A stretch of DNA of 64,000 nucleotides from CAIKZZ01 sp035604595 (lineage in GTDB: Bacteria > Pseudomonadota > Gammaproteobacteria > Steroidobacterales > Steroidobacteraceae). The notes below the pieces were generated by a model. It was given only the letters and a program-made list of their open reading frames with translations, was not told the DNA's origin and did not search any database. The DNA lies in contig DATNIE010000020.1 in NCBI GenBank assembly GCA_035604595.1, positions 62,001 to 126,000 of the forward strand, read 5' to 3'. Below, in pieces: positions 25,651 through 35,111 of this stretch (position 1 is the first letter of the stretch; each line of letters opens with the position of its first letter). The position numbers were made by a program, and so were the translations under genes.

Positions 25651-25946
25651 CAGCGCCGGGCTTTGCGCGCCCTCGATTTGCCGGACGCGCGCTCCTCGGC
25701 CTGCGCGGCGCGGCCGGCGCTGTCGCCGATGTCGTAGTCGTCGAAGTCGGAGAGCAGCTCGGCGGTGCGCTTGTTCTCCATGTACTTCTCGAGCCGTCGC
25801 CAGGCGGGCTCGCCGGCCTTCGGGCCGCCGCGCCGTTTCTGCGACTCAAGGTCCTTGATCAGATGCTCGAGCTGCGGGTCGTCGCTGTCGACGGCCTCGT
25901 CGGCATCATCTTCATCGAACTCTTCTGACTCGGGCTTCTCGCTCAT
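25650..25946 (-). CDS. Small acidic conserved protein
   Basis: This 98-residue cytoplasmic protein has an acidic N-terminal half (SEEFDEDDADEAVDSDD), a central AWRRLEKYMENKRTAELLSD helix (about 49-68), then FDDYDIG and a basic Arg/Lys tail. Short proteins with this RRLE-Y-E-KR-ELL-DFDDYDI pattern occur in gammaproteobacteria without firm function, some annotated as PA3496-like. I give no function. It lies 143 bp downstream of gspF on the same strand, so it could be read from the gsp operon or from its own promoter. Confidence 0.7.
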   Translation of the reverse strand: MSEKPESEEFDEDDADEAVDSDDPQLEHLIKDLESQKRRGGPKAGEPAWRRLEKYMENKRTAELLSDFDDYDIGDSAGRAAQAEERASGKSRARKARR

Positions 25947-26089
25947 CGCTGGGGGGGCCACGCAAAAGCGCGTTCGAGCGGCGCCCTTATAAGCCAGTGC
26001 GCGGCGCGCTCGCAAGGGGCTGGCAGGTGAACTTTGCGTGAACCCGTTGGCAGAATGCAACGATTGCGGCCGGCGCGTGGCCCTGGAGC

Positions 26090-27307
26090 TCAGCGCACCA
26101 GCTGGTTGAGCTCGAAAATCGGCAGCAGCAGGGCGAGCACGATCAGCAGCACGAAGCCGCCCATCACCAGGATCATCGCCGGGCCCAGGATGTTGACCGC
26201 GGTGTTCACGATCCCGTCCATCTCGCGCTCCTGGTTGGTCGCCGCGCGCTCGAGCATGGCCTCGAGCTCGCCGCTCGTCTCGCCGCTCGCAACCAGGTGG
26301 ATCAGCATCGGCGGGTAGAGCTTGCTCGCGCCCAGCGAGCGCGCGATCGGTGCCCCCTCGCGCACCTTGGCGGCCGCCTCCGCGACTGCATCGCGCATCG
26401 GGAGGTTCCCGACGACCTCGCCCGAGATCCTGAGCGCCTCGAGCACTGGCACCGCGCTCGCGGTCAGGATCGAGAGCGTGCGCGCGAAGCGCGCGGCGTT
26501 TACCCCGCGCACCACCCGCCCGAGCAGCGGCACCGACAACACCAGCAGGTGCCAGCGGCGGCGGGCCGCCGGATCCTGCAGCCAGCGCCGAAATCCGTAG
26601 AAGCACGCCGCGACGAGCCCGAAGATCAGCCACCACCAGTGCCGGAAGCCGTCGCTGATCGCAATCAGGCCGCGGGTCAGGATCGGCAGCTGCTGCTTGC
26701 CGGTGCGGAACACATTGACGACCTCGGGCACGACGTAGCCGAGCAGCAGCGAGACGATCACGACGCACACGACCGTCAGCAGCACCGGGTAGACGAGGGC
26801 GTTGCGGATCCTGCTCTGCAGGACCTGGCGGTTCTCGGTGTAGTCGGCGAGCCGCTCGAGCACCCCGTCGAGGCGCCCCGACTGCTCGCCGGCCGAGACC
26901 GTGGCGCGGTAGATCTCGGGGAACGCCTGCGGAAATGCCGCGAGGCCGTCGGCGAGGCTGCGGCCCTCCATCACCCGGGCGCGCACGCCCGACACGATCG
27001 CCTGCACCCGCGGTTTCTCGGTCTGCTGCGACACCGCGAGCAGCGCCTCCTCGAGCGGGAGGCCCGCGCGGCCGAGGGTGGCGAGTTGCCGGGTCAGGAG
27101 CGCGAGGTCGCCCGCCGAAATGCCGCGGCGCAGCGACAGGCGCCCGCGGCTGCGCGTCGCCTCGGTCTGCGCCACCTCCGCCACCGACACCGGCAGCAGC
27201 TGCTGCTCACGCAGGAGCTGGCGCACCTGCCGGGCGGTATCGCCCTCGAGAACCCCGCGGCGCTCGCGGCCGGCAGGGTCGAGCGCGGTGTATTCGAAGG
27301 CGGGCAT
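26090..27307 (-). CDS. gspF: Type II secretion inner-membrane protein GspF
   Basis: GspF is the polytopic platform protein of the type II secretion system. The 405-residue protein begins PAFEYTALDPAGRERRGVLEGD. It has two homologous GspF domains (about 70-195 and 270-395), each starting LALLTRQLATLGRAGLPLEEAL-like or FARTLSILTASAVPVLEALR, and three transmembrane segments (about 170-190, 220-245 and 375-400). Its start is 19 bp after the gspE stop, the usual E-F order. gspG does not follow, which is unusual. Confidence 0.95.
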   Translation of the reverse strand: MPAFEYTALDPAGRERRGVLEGDTARQVRQLLREQQLLPVSVAEVAQTEATRSRGRLSLRRGISAGDLALLTRQLATLGRAGLPLEEALLAVSQQTEKPRVQAIVSGVRARVMEGRSLADGLAAFPQAFPEIYRATVSAGEQSGRLDGVLERLADYTENRQVLQSRIRNALVYPVLLTVVCVVIVSLLLGYVVPEVVNVFRTGKQQLPILTRGLIAISDGFRHWWWLIFGLVAACFYGFRRWLQDPAARRRWHLLVLSVPLLGRVVRGVNAARFARTLSILTASAVPVLEALRISGEVVGNLPMRDAVAEAAAKVREGAPIARSLGASKLYPPMLIHLVASGETSGELEAMLERAATNQEREMDGIVNTAVNILGPAMILVMGGFVLLIVLALLLPIFELNQLVR

Positions 27308-27326
27308 CGGGTGGGGACGGGGAGCG

Positions 27327-28820
27327 TCAGTCCTCGCGCGTGACGCGCAGCACTTCCTCGAGCGTCGTGACGCCGGAGAGGATCTTGTGCCGGCCGTCGT
27401 CGCGGATGCTCGGCGTCGCGAGCCGGGCGTGGCGCTCGAGTTCCTGCTCGCCGGCGCCGTCGTGGATCAGAGTCCGCATGGCCTCGTCGACGATCACGAG
27501 CTCGTAGATGCCGGTGCGGCCCTTGTAGCCACTCCCGGCATCGCTCGCGGCGCGATACACCGTTGCCGTCTCGCCGGCCGGGAGGTTCAGGAACCGGCGC
27601 TCGTAGTCGGCGACCGGATAGGGCACGCGCGTCGCGGGGTCCAGCACCCGCACCAGGCGCTGCGCCAGGACCCCGAGCAGCGTCGAGGACAGCAGGAACG
27701 GCTCGACGCCCATGTCCCTGAGCCGCGTGATGGCGCCGACGGCGGTGTTGGTATGCAGCGTCGACATCACGAGGTGCCCGGTCAGCGAGGCCTGCACCGC
27801 GATCTGCGCGGTCTCTATATCCCGGATCTCGCCGACCATCACGACGTCGGGGTCCTGGCGGAGGATCGCCCGCAGGCCGCGCGCAAAGGTCATCTCGACC
27901 TTGGTGTTGACCTGCATCTGGCCGATGCCGTCGATGTAGTACTCGATCGGGTCCTCGACCGTCATGATGTTGCGGGTGTCGTCGTTCAAGCGCTCGAGCG
28001 CGGCATAGAGCGTCGTCGTCTTGCCGGAGCCCGTCGGCCCGGTGACCAGCAGAATTCCATAGGGTTTGTGGATCAGCTCGTCCATCGAGCGCTGCGTGGT
28101 CGGATCCATGCCGAGCGAGCCGAGGTCGAGCCTCCCGGCCTGCTTGTCGAGGAGGCGCAGCACGACGCGCTCCCCGTGCCCGGCCGGGATCGTCGACACG
28201 CGCACATCGACCGGCCGGCCCGCGACCTTCAGCGACATGCGCCCGTCCTGCGGCAGACGTTTCTCGGCGATGTCGAGCTTCGACATGACCTTGACGCGCG
28301 ACACCACGATCGGCGCCAGCGCCCGGCGCGACTGCAGCACCTCGCGCAGCACTCCGTCGACCCTGAAGCGGATGACAAGCCGGTTCTCGAAGGGCTCGAT
28401 GTGGATGTCGGAGGCATTCTCGCGGACCGCCTGCGTGAGGACCGCGTTGATCAGCTTGATGATCGGCGCATCGTCCTCGCTCTCGAGCAGGTCCGACGGC
28501 TCGGGCAGCTCCTCGGCGATGTGCGCGAGGTCGGTATCGCCCTCGAGCCCCTCGGCCGCCGCGGCGGCGGCGTTGTTGCCACCCTCGTAGCTTTGCTGCA
28601 GCAGCTCCTCGAAGCGCTCGTCCGCCACCCGCTCGAGGGCAAGCGGGACGCCGAGATAGCGCCTGAGCTCGGCGACCCCGTGCGGGTCGGCGCTGGCGCG
28701 CACGATCACCTCGGCGCGGCCGTCGTCGACGCCGCGGCACAGCACTCCATGGCGCCGCGCGAATGCGTAGCTCAGCCGCCGCTCCGGCCCCGGCGCCAGC
28801 TCGTCGGCCGCCCGGTTCAC
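27327..28820 (-). CDS. gspE: Type II secretion ATPase GspE (lacks the tetracysteine motif)
   Basis: GspE powers pseudopilus assembly from the cytoplasmic side. The 497-residue protein has the N1E/N2E region, then ASDIHIEPFENRLVIRFRVDG. It has Walker A GPTGSGKTTT (261-270), the Asp box VEDPIEYYIDGIGQMQVN, Walker B VVMVGEIRD and the His box STLHTNTAVGAITRL. The CxxC...CxxC zinc module normally present after this core is missing: RLVRVLDPATRVPYPVADYE contains no cysteine. Some members, notably in Xanthomonas, also lack it. The start is a GTG (28820) overlapping the gspD stop by 4 nt. Confidence 0.95.
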   Translation of the reverse strand: MNRAADELAPGPERRLSYAFARRHGVLCRGVDDGRAEVIVRASADPHGVAELRRYLGVPLALERVADERFEELLQQSYEGGNNAAAAAAEGLEGDTDLAHIAEELPEPSDLLESEDDAPIIKLINAVLTQAVRENASDIHIEPFENRLVIRFRVDGVLREVLQSRRALAPIVVSRVKVMSKLDIAEKRLPQDGRMSLKVAGRPVDVRVSTIPAGHGERVVLRLLDKQAGRLDLGSLGMDPTTQRSMDELIHKPYGILLVTGPTGSGKTTTLYAALERLNDDTRNIMTVEDPIEYYIDGIGQMQVNTKVEMTFARGLRAILRQDPDVVMVGEIRDIETAQIAVQASLTGHLVMSTLHTNTAVGAITRLRDMGVEPFLLSSTLLGVLAQRLVRVLDPATRVPYPVADYERRFLNLPAGETATVYRAASDAGSGYKGRTGIYELVIVDEAMRTLIHDGAGEQELERHARLATPSIRDDGRHKILSGVTTLEEVLRVTRED

Positions 28821-31180
28821 GGGATCGCCCCGCCCTGCGGCGGAGTCGCGGGCGGTGGCCCGGGTGGCTGCTCGGGCGTCGTCGGCGGTGGCGTCGTGCG
28901 CAACACCGAGCGCGTCGGCGGCGGCACCACCGAGCCCGGCACGAGCCCGGTGCTCGGGTCGGTCACGGATCCCGGCACCGGTGGTGGTGGCGCCGCACCG
29001 GCTGCGCCCGGCGTCGGTGCGGCGCCCGGCGCCGGCGCGGTGTGCGCTGCAGGCCGGGTCGCCGCCGGCACCAGCGAGCCGGGCACCAGCCCGGTACTCG
29101 GGTCGGTCACCGATCCCGGAACGGGCTCCGGCGGCAGTGCCTCCGGCGCGAGCGGCGCACCGGCCGCGGCCCGCCCGGCGCCCGACTTCGGCATCACCGG
29201 TGGCGGGGCAGTCGGCTCGAGCAGCTGCATGTCCGGCAGCGTCGGCTGCTTCTCGCCCTGCAACAGCTGCGCCTTGCCCTTGAGGCGATTGCGCTCAATG
29301 TCCCGCAGGTAGTTGTACTTGGCCTGGGTCTCGGTCGCGACCTGCGCGGGGTCGACCAGGATCTTGGCGCGGATGAACACCAGCAGGTTGGTCTTGGTCT
29401 TGGTCGCGTTGCGCACCCGGAACAGCTCGCCAAGCAGCGGTATCCTCGACAGCCACGGCACGCTCTGCTCACCCTCGAGCAGGTCGTCCTCGATCAGGCC
29501 GCCGAGCACGATGATCTCGCCGTCGTCGGCGAGCACGCGCGTTGAGATCGTGCGCTTGTTGGTGATCAGGTCGACTGCGCCGGTCACGCCTTGCGCGAGG
29601 CTCGAGACCTCCTGATCGATCTTGAGCAGGATCGTCGCATCGTCGGTGATCTGCGGCGTGATCTTCAGGATCGTGCCGACGTCCTCGCGGGTGATCGTCT
29701 GGAAGGGGGTCACGACGCCCGGCGTCGTGGTCGAGGCCGTGGTGTTGGCGTACTGGCCGGTCAGGAACGGCACCTCCGACACGACCTTGATCGTCGCTTC
29801 CTGGTTGTCGAGCGTCGTCAGGCTCGGCGTCGAGATGATGTTGGTGTTCGAATCGTTGTTGACGGCACGCAGGATCGCAGCGAAGTTCGTGGTGCCGGTC
29901 AGCTTGCCGATCGCGAACGTCGCGCCGGTCGGGATCGAGGCGGCGGTCAGCGTCGCCGGATTGGCCGCGGCCACGGCGATGTCGGCGATGCCGGTGCCGG
30001 CGATCGGCTCCACGAACGCGCCCGCGCCGGAGGTGGGGTTTTCCAGCAGCCAGTTGACGCCGAGATCCGCTTCCTTGCTGCCCGAGACCTCGACGATGAT
30101 CGCCTCGACGAGCACCTGCGCGCGGCGGATGTCGAGCTTGTCGATCACGCCCATCAGCTGGCGCAGCAGCTTGGGCGGGGCCGTGATGACGAGCGAGTTG
30201 GTGGTCGGCTCGGCCCAGATGGTCGTGGTGCGCTCCTGCGCCGCCTGGGCGCCCGCCGCAGCCGCACCGGCCGCGCCACTGGCGGCGGTGGTGGCCTGCA
30301 CCTGCTCCTTGAGCTTGGTCGCGAGCTTCTCGGCATCAGCGTACTTGAGGTAGCGGACCACCGTGCCGCCGCCCGTCTCGAGCGGCGTGTCGAGGTGGGC
30401 GACCAGCGCCCGCAGTCGCAGCCGCTGGTTCTTCTCGCCACTCAGCAGCACGCTGTTGGTGCGCTCATCGGCGATCAGCTTGACCGTCGTGCCCGCCGCC
30501 TCGGCGGCGCCCGCCTGGTTCAGTGCGTTCACGACCCGGACCACCTCGGCGGCCGAGGCGTGCTCGAGCCGGATCACCTCGATGTCCTCATCGCTCCCGA
30601 GGTCGATGCGCTCTATGATTCGGAGCACCCGGTTCACGTTGTTGGCCCGGTCCGAGATGATCAGCACGTTGGCCGCCGGATAGGCCGCGAGGTGCCCGTA
30701 CTGCGGGATCAACGGCCGCAGGATCGGCACAAGCTGGGCGGCGCTGACATTCCTGAGCGCCACGACCTGGGTGACGATCTCATCGGAGGTCGAACTCACC
30801 CGGTCCGGCAGGTCGTTGGCCGGCACCTGCCGGGCGTTGGCATCGGGGATGATCTTGTACACGGCGCCGGACTGCACCGCGACGAAGCCATGCACCTGCA
30901 GGATCGCGAGGAACGCCTCGTAGAACGCCGCCGGGGTCATGGGTGTCGATGACAGCATCGTCACCTGCGCCTTGACGCGCGGGTCGATGATGAAGTTCTT
31001 GCCGGTCACCTGGCTCACGGCCTCGACGATCTGGCCGAGATCCGCATCCTTGTAGTTCGGCGTGATCATCGCCTGCGGGTGCGGCTCGGCGAGCGCCGCC
31101 GCGGCGAGGAGCAGCGCCGCGGCCATCGGGCCGAGGCGGTAAGAGCGGGGCGGGGCAACCGGTGTGGTATTCATTCGCAT
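28817..31180 (-). CDS. gspD: Type II secretion secretin GspD
   Basis: GspD forms the outer-membrane channel. The 787-residue protein has a signal peptide (about 1-31), the N0 domain (MITPNYKDADLGQIVEAVSQ), N1-N3 domains and the secretin core with VPFLTGQYANTTA. The gate/barrel region GEIIVLGGLIEDDLLEGE and VPWLSRIPLLGELFR follow, ending TKTNLLVFIRAKIL. After the secretin domain comes a long Pro/Ala-rich tail of about 130 residues containing PVPGSVTDPSTGLVPGS twice. Two ATGs (31180 and 31174) are possible starts; no clear SD separates them. The stop overlaps gspE. Confidence 0.93.
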   Translation of the reverse strand: MRMNTTPVAPPRSYRLGPMAAALLLAAAALAEPHPQAMITPNYKDADLGQIVEAVSQVTGKNFIIDPRVKAQVTMLSSTPMTPAAFYEAFLAILQVHGFVAVQSGAVYKIIPDANARQVPANDLPDRVSSTSDEIVTQVVALRNVSAAQLVPILRPLIPQYGHLAAYPAANVLIISDRANNVNRVLRIIERIDLGSDEDIEVIRLEHASAAEVVRVVNALNQAGAAEAAGTTVKLIADERTNSVLLSGEKNQRLRLRALVAHLDTPLETGGGTVVRYLKYADAEKLATKLKEQVQATTAASGAAGAAAAGAQAAQERTTTIWAEPTTNSLVITAPPKLLRQLMGVIDKLDIRRAQVLVEAIIVEVSGSKEADLGVNWLLENPTSGAGAFVEPIAGTGIADIAVAAANPATLTAASIPTGATFAIGKLTGTTNFAAILRAVNNDSNTNIISTPSLTTLDNQEATIKVVSEVPFLTGQYANTTASTTTPGVVTPFQTITREDVGTILKITPQITDDATILLKIDQEVSSLAQGVTGAVDLITNKRTISTRVLADDGEIIVLGGLIEDDLLEGEQSVPWLSRIPLLGELFRVRNATKTKTNLLVFIRAKILVDPAQVATETQAKYNYLRDIERNRLKGKAQLLQGEKQPTLPDMQLLEPTAPPPVMPKSGAGRAAAGAPLAPEALPPEPVPGSVTDPSTGLVPGSLVPAATRPAAHTAPAPGAAPTPGAAGAAPPPPVPGSVTDPSTGLVPGSVVPPPTRSVLRTTPPPTTPEQPPGPPPATPPQGGAIP
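28931..29125 (-). repeat. Duplicated 51-bp unit in the GspD C-terminal tail
   Basis: The units 28931-28981 and 29075-29125 encode the same 17 residues (PVPGSVTDPSTGLVPGS). They differ at six bases, every one a codon third position, so the protein sequence is identical while the DNA has diverged. Confidence 0.9.
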
Positions 31181-31223
31181 GCTCGGCACGGCCGCGGGGC
31201 CGGCCTCAACAGTAATGGCGCTG

Positions 31224-32195
31224 TCACTCGGAATTGGGCTGGCTTTGATCGGGCGGCGCCGGCGCCGGTGCCGGCGTCGTGGTCGTCGCCGCGGGCTCCC
31301 CGCCCTGCGTGCCGAGTCCGGCGACCTGGGTCGCATCGACGGAGAGCTGCTGGGTCGCGCCGCCGCGCTCGATGGTCACCTGGGCGCTGCCGGCAGTGCC
31401 CAGGGACTTGAGGATCTCCATGCCGCGTTGCGGGTCGCTCAATGGCACGCCGTTGATCTGCGTGACCAGGTCCCCGGCCTGCAGGCCGAGCTTGGCGAAC
31501 TTCTGCCGGTCGCGCCCTGCATAGACACGAAATCCCTTGAGCTGCCCGTTCGCGTAGGTCGGCATGGGGCGCAGTATCTGCCCGATCACCTCCGGTCCCT
31601 GGGCAATCAGCTGTTGGACGGTCTCGGCGAGCGGTGGTTCCGCGCCGTTGCCATTCGGCGACAGGGCCGGTCGCGCCGTGGTCCCCGCCAGCGTCTGGCG
31701 CGGCAGCGGCAGGGTTTCGAGCGTTCCGTCGCGGTCGAGCACGACCCGGTCCTGGTACACCTCGTGCAGCCGCACCCCGCCAGGCAACGCCCCGCCCACC
31801 GCATACACGCGCCCCGTCTGGGCGCTCTCGCCGATGATCGCGAGCCCCTGCTTCGGATCGCTGACGGCGAGCGTGCCGGTCAGCACCAGCGCGACCCGCG
31901 TGCGCGGTGCGTTCGAGCCGTCGGCGACGCTCGCGGGCGGCGCACCGAACAGCGGCGCGCGGATCAGCTGCGACACATCGGCGCCAGCCCCGACCGAGGG
32001 CAGGCGGATCGGCGGGGGCTTGCGCGCGGCGCCCGGCACGAGATTCCAGACCAAGAGCGCGAGCTGCGCGGCGAGCAGCGCCGCCGCGATCACGGCCAGC
32101 AGCTGCGGCCCGAGCGCGCCGGCGCCCGCCACGGCGCCGGCCCCGGGTGCGACGAGACGCCTGAGCCGCGCCGGCAGGGCGAGTGGCCGGTTCAT
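31224..32195 (-). CDS. gspC: Type II secretion protein GspC
   Basis: GspC links the inner-membrane platform to the secretin. The 323-residue protein has one transmembrane segment (about 30-50, LGPQLLAVIAAALLAAQLAL), then the HR domain (VALVLTGTLAVSDPKQGLAIIG to ETLPLPRQ). A PDZ domain follows (about 215-290, GFRVYAGRDRQKFAKLGLQ, GDLVTQINGVPL) with a Pro/Ala tail. The ATG at 32195 was chosen because the frame upstream is Arg-rich and unlike the family. It heads the block gspC-D-E-F. A candidate promoter (TTGTGA, 18 bp, TATCAT on the minus strand, about 32295-32325) lies upstream. Confidence 0.9.
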   Translation of the reverse strand: MNRPLALPARLRRLVAPGAGAVAGAGALGPQLLAVIAAALLAAQLALLVWNLVPGAARKPPPIRLPSVGAGADVSQLIRAPLFGAPPASVADGSNAPRTRVALVLTGTLAVSDPKQGLAIIGESAQTGRVYAVGGALPGGVRLHEVYQDRVVLDRDGTLETLPLPRQTLAGTTARPALSPNGNGAEPPLAETVQQLIAQGPEVIGQILRPMPTYANGQLKGFRVYAGRDRQKFAKLGLQAGDLVTQINGVPLSDPQRGMEILKSLGTAGSAQVTIERGGATQQLSVDATQVAGLGTQGGEPAATTTTPAPAPAPPDQSQPNSE

Positions 32196-32372
32196 GTCCC
32201 GCGCCCGGGCTTCGCACCCATACCGCCGCGCGCGCGCGAGGCGGCCGGCACGCATCGCCGTTCAGATCGCGCTGCAGGCATCCGCCGATGATACGGGCAG
32301 CCGCCTGATCGTCACAAGCCGCGTCCGCCGGCGCGCCGGCGTGTCGGCGTTGGCAAATCGGGCCGCCGTGAC

Positions 32373-32401
32373 TTGTCATGGCCCTCGCGCGACCCTATAA
32401 A
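32373..32401 (+). promoter_or_regulatory. sigma70 promoter of clpS-clpA
   Basis: TTGTCA (32373-32378), a 17-bp spacer and TATAAA (32396-32401) form a near-consensus promoter. Initiation near 32408 gives a leader of about 50 nt before clpS. A GGAGG at about 32417 is too far from the ATG to serve as its ribosome-binding site. Confidence 0.75.
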
Positions 32402-32457
32402 GGTCGGGCGGTGCGCCGTGCCCCCGGAGGTGCCGCCAGCTGACCCGACATACACCG

Positions 32458-32799
32458 ATGGATCCTGACCAGCCGCAGAACCCAAATGTGAGGCACGAGC
32501 CCGGTCACAGCCTGGTGGTCGAGGAGGCTGCCCCGCGCCTGAAGCGGCCGCCGCTGTATCAGGTGCTGCTGCTCAATGACGACTACACGCCCATGGAGTT
32601 CGTCGTCGACGTGCTGGAGAAGGTGTTCGGCATGGACCGGATGAAGGCGACCCGGGTGATGCTCGAGGTCCACACCAAGGGCAAGGGCGTGTGCGGCGTA
32701 TTCACCTTCGAGATCGCCGAGACCAAGGTGGCGCAGGTGATGGCCTACGCCCGCCAGCACCAGCACCCGCTGCTGTGCACGATGGAAGAAGCCTGCTAA
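32458..32799 (+). CDS. clpS: ClpA adaptor protein ClpS
   Basis: ClpS delivers N-degron substrates to ClpAP. The 113-residue protein has a flexible N-terminus followed by the core: PPLYQVLLLNDDYTPMEFVV with the Asn-Asp pair that contacts the N-terminal residue, VLEKVFGMDRMKATRVMLEVH, and GVFTFEIAETKVAQV. clpA follows 17 bp later. An aat gene, whose product makes Leu/Phe N-degrons, lies 2.6 kb away, so three parts of the N-end rule pathway sit together. Confidence 0.96.
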   Translation: MDPDQPQNPNVRHEPGHSLVVEEAAPRLKRPPLYQVLLLNDDYTPMEFVVDVLEKVFGMDRMKATRVMLEVHTKGKGVCGVFTFEIAETKVAQVMAYARQHQHPLLCTMEEAC

Positions 32800-32816
32800 C
32801 GAGAGGATCCCGAGCC

Positions 32817-35096
32817 GTGTTGTCCAGCGAACTTGAGTTCTGCCTCAACAATGCCTTCCAGGGCGCGCGCGAGGCGCGCCACGAGTACATGACGGTCGAG
32901 CACCTGCTGCTTGCGATCCTCGACACGCCGCGCGTGCGGGAGATCCTGCGGGCCTGCGGTGCGGACCTCATCAAGCTGCGCCGCGACCTCGAGGCGTTCG
33001 TCGCGGACACGACGCCGAAGCTGGCGCCGGACGACGACCGCGAGGTGCAGCCGACGCTGGGCTTCCAGCGCGTCCTGCAGCGCGCGGTGTTCCACGTCCA
33101 GTCGAGCGGCAAGAAGGAAGTGACGGTCGCCAACGTGCTGGTGGCGATCTTCAGCGAGAAACAGTCGCATGCCGCGTACCTGCTCGGCATGCAGGACGTC
33201 GCGCGGCTCGATGTCGTCAACTACATGTCGCACGGCCTGTCGAAGGTCAAGGACGAGGGTGCCGACAAGGAGGAGGCGTCGGGCACCGAGACGGGCGAGC
33301 GGGGCGAGGGCGACGGTCAGGGAGGGGCGCTCGACAAGTACTGCACCAACCTCAATCGCCTGGCGACCGAAGGGCGCATCGATCCGCTGATCGGGCGGCG
33401 GCTCGAGGTCGAGCGGACGATCGAGATCCTGTGCCGGCGACGCAAGAACAACCCGCTGTACGTCGGCGAGGCCGGTGTCGGCAAGACCGCCATCGCCGAG
33501 GGCCTCGCCCGGATGATCGTCGAGAGCAAGGTGCCGGACGTGCTGACCGACTGCACGATCTACTGCCTCGACATGGGATCGCTGATCGCGGGCACCAAGT
33601 ACCGCGGCGACTTCGAGAAGCGCCTCAAGGGCGTGCTGACCGAGTTGCGCAAGATCCCGGGCGCGGTGCTGTTCATCGACGAGATCCACACGGTGATCGG
33701 CGCCGGCGCCGCCTCCGGCGGGGTCATGGACGCCTCAAACCTGATCAAGCCGGTGCTCGCCAATGGCGAGCTCAGGTGCATCGGCTCGACGACCTACAAC
33801 GAGTACCGCGGCATCTTCGAGAAGGATCACGCGCTCGCGCGCCGCTTCCAGAAGATCGACGTGGTCGAGCCGACGATCGCCGAGACGTTCGAGATCCTGA
33901 AGGGGCTGAAGAGCCGCTTCGAGGAGCACCACGGCATCCGCTACGACGACGAGGCGCTTGCGGCCGCGGCCGAGCTCGCCGCGCGCTACATCAATGACCG
34001 GCACCTGCCGGACAAGGCGATCGACGTCGTCGACGAGGCGGGCGCCAACCTGCGCCTGAAGCCGGTCGGCACGCGCGCGACGCGTGTCACGGTCGAGCAC
34101 GTCGAGGCGGTCGTGGCGCGGATGGCACGGGTCCCGCCGAAGCAGGTCTCGACCTCGGACCGGGAGGTGCTCAAGAACCTCGAACGCAACCTAAAGCTCG
34201 TGATCTTCGGCCAGGATCCGGCGATCGAGTCGCTGTCCGCCGCGATCAAGATGGCCCGCTCCGGACTCGGCGACCAGCAAAAGCCGGTCGGCTCGTTCCT
34301 GTTCGCCGGCCCGACCGGCGTCGGCAAGACCGAAGTGACGCGCCAGCTCGCGCTCGTGCTCGGCGTCGAGCTCGTGCGCTTCGACATGTCCGAGTACATG
34401 GAGCGGCACACCGTCTCCCGGCTGATCGGCGCGCCGCCGGGCTATGTGGGCTTCGACCAGGGCGGACTGCTGACCGAGGCGATCACCAAGCACCCGCACG
34501 CGGTGCTGCTGCTCGATGAGATCGAGAAGGCTCATCCGGACGTGTTCAACCTGCTGCTGCAGGTCATGGACCACGGCACGCTGACCGACAACAACGGCCG
34601 CAAGGCCGACTTCCGCCACGTGATCATCGTGATGACGACCAACGCCGGGGCCATCGACATGGCGCGCGCGACGATCGGCTTCACGCAGAGCGACACCGCG
34701 CCGGACAGCATGGAAGCCATCCGCAGGATGTTCTCGCCGGAGTTCCGCAACCGCCTCGATGCGGTCGTGCAGTTCGCGCCGCTCGCGGCGAGCACGATCG
34801 AGCGCGTGGTCGACAAGCTGATCGTCGAAGTCGAGGCGCAGCTCGAGCAGAAGGGCGTGCAGCTGTCGATCGACGACGACGCCCGCCATTGGATCGCGCA
34901 GAAAGGCTACGACCCGAAGATGGGGGCCCGGCCGATGGCGCGGGTCATCCAGGAGCGAATCAAGCGACCGCTGGCCGAGGAGCTGCTGTTCGGCAGGCTC
35001 GCCGGGGGCGGCACCGTGCGGGTGTCGCTCGCCAAGGACGGCGACGGGCTGACGCTCGAGTCGCGCGCGCTCGAGGAGCCGGCGCTGCTCAAATAA
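32817..35096 (+). CDS. clpA: ATP-dependent Clp protease ATP-binding subunit ClpA
   Basis: ClpA is the AAA+ unfoldase feeding ClpP. The 759-residue protein has the N-domain (ELEFCLNNAFQGAREARHEY), a first AAA module with GEAGVGKTAIAEG and VLFIDEIHTVIGAG, and a second with FAGPTGVGKTEVTRQ and VLLLDEIEKAHPDV. It ends in the D2 small domain. The start is GTG (32817), giving M-L-SSELE as in other ClpA proteins, preceded by GAGAGGAT. It is co-transcribed with clpS and convergent with infA. Confidence 0.96.
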   Translation: MLSSELEFCLNNAFQGAREARHEYMTVEHLLLAILDTPRVREILRACGADLIKLRRDLEAFVADTTPKLAPDDDREVQPTLGFQRVLQRAVFHVQSSGKKEVTVANVLVAIFSEKQSHAAYLLGMQDVARLDVVNYMSHGLSKVKDEGADKEEASGTETGERGEGDGQGGALDKYCTNLNRLATEGRIDPLIGRRLEVERTIEILCRRRKNNPLYVGEAGVGKTAIAEGLARMIVESKVPDVLTDCTIYCLDMGSLIAGTKYRGDFEKRLKGVLTELRKIPGAVLFIDEIHTVIGAGAASGGVMDASNLIKPVLANGELRCIGSTTYNEYRGIFEKDHALARRFQKIDVVEPTIAETFEILKGLKSRFEEHHGIRYDDEALAAAAELAARYINDRHLPDKAIDVVDEAGANLRLKPVGTRATRVTVEHVEAVVARMARVPPKQVSTSDREVLKNLERNLKLVIFGQDPAIESLSAAIKMARSGLGDQQKPVGSFLFAGPTGVGKTEVTRQLALVLGVELVRFDMSEYMERHTVSRLIGAPPGYVGFDQGGLLTEAITKHPHAVLLLDEIEKAHPDVFNLLLQVMDHGTLTDNNGRKADFRHVIIVMTTNAGAIDMARATIGFTQSDTAPDSMEAIRRMFSPEFRNRLDAVVQFAPLAASTIERVVDKLIVEVEAQLEQKGVQLSIDDDARHWIAQKGYDPKMGARPMARVIQERIKRPLAEELLFGRLAGGGTVRVSLAKDGDGLTLESRALEEPALLK

Positions 35097-35111
35097 CGCG
35101 CGCGGCGCGGG

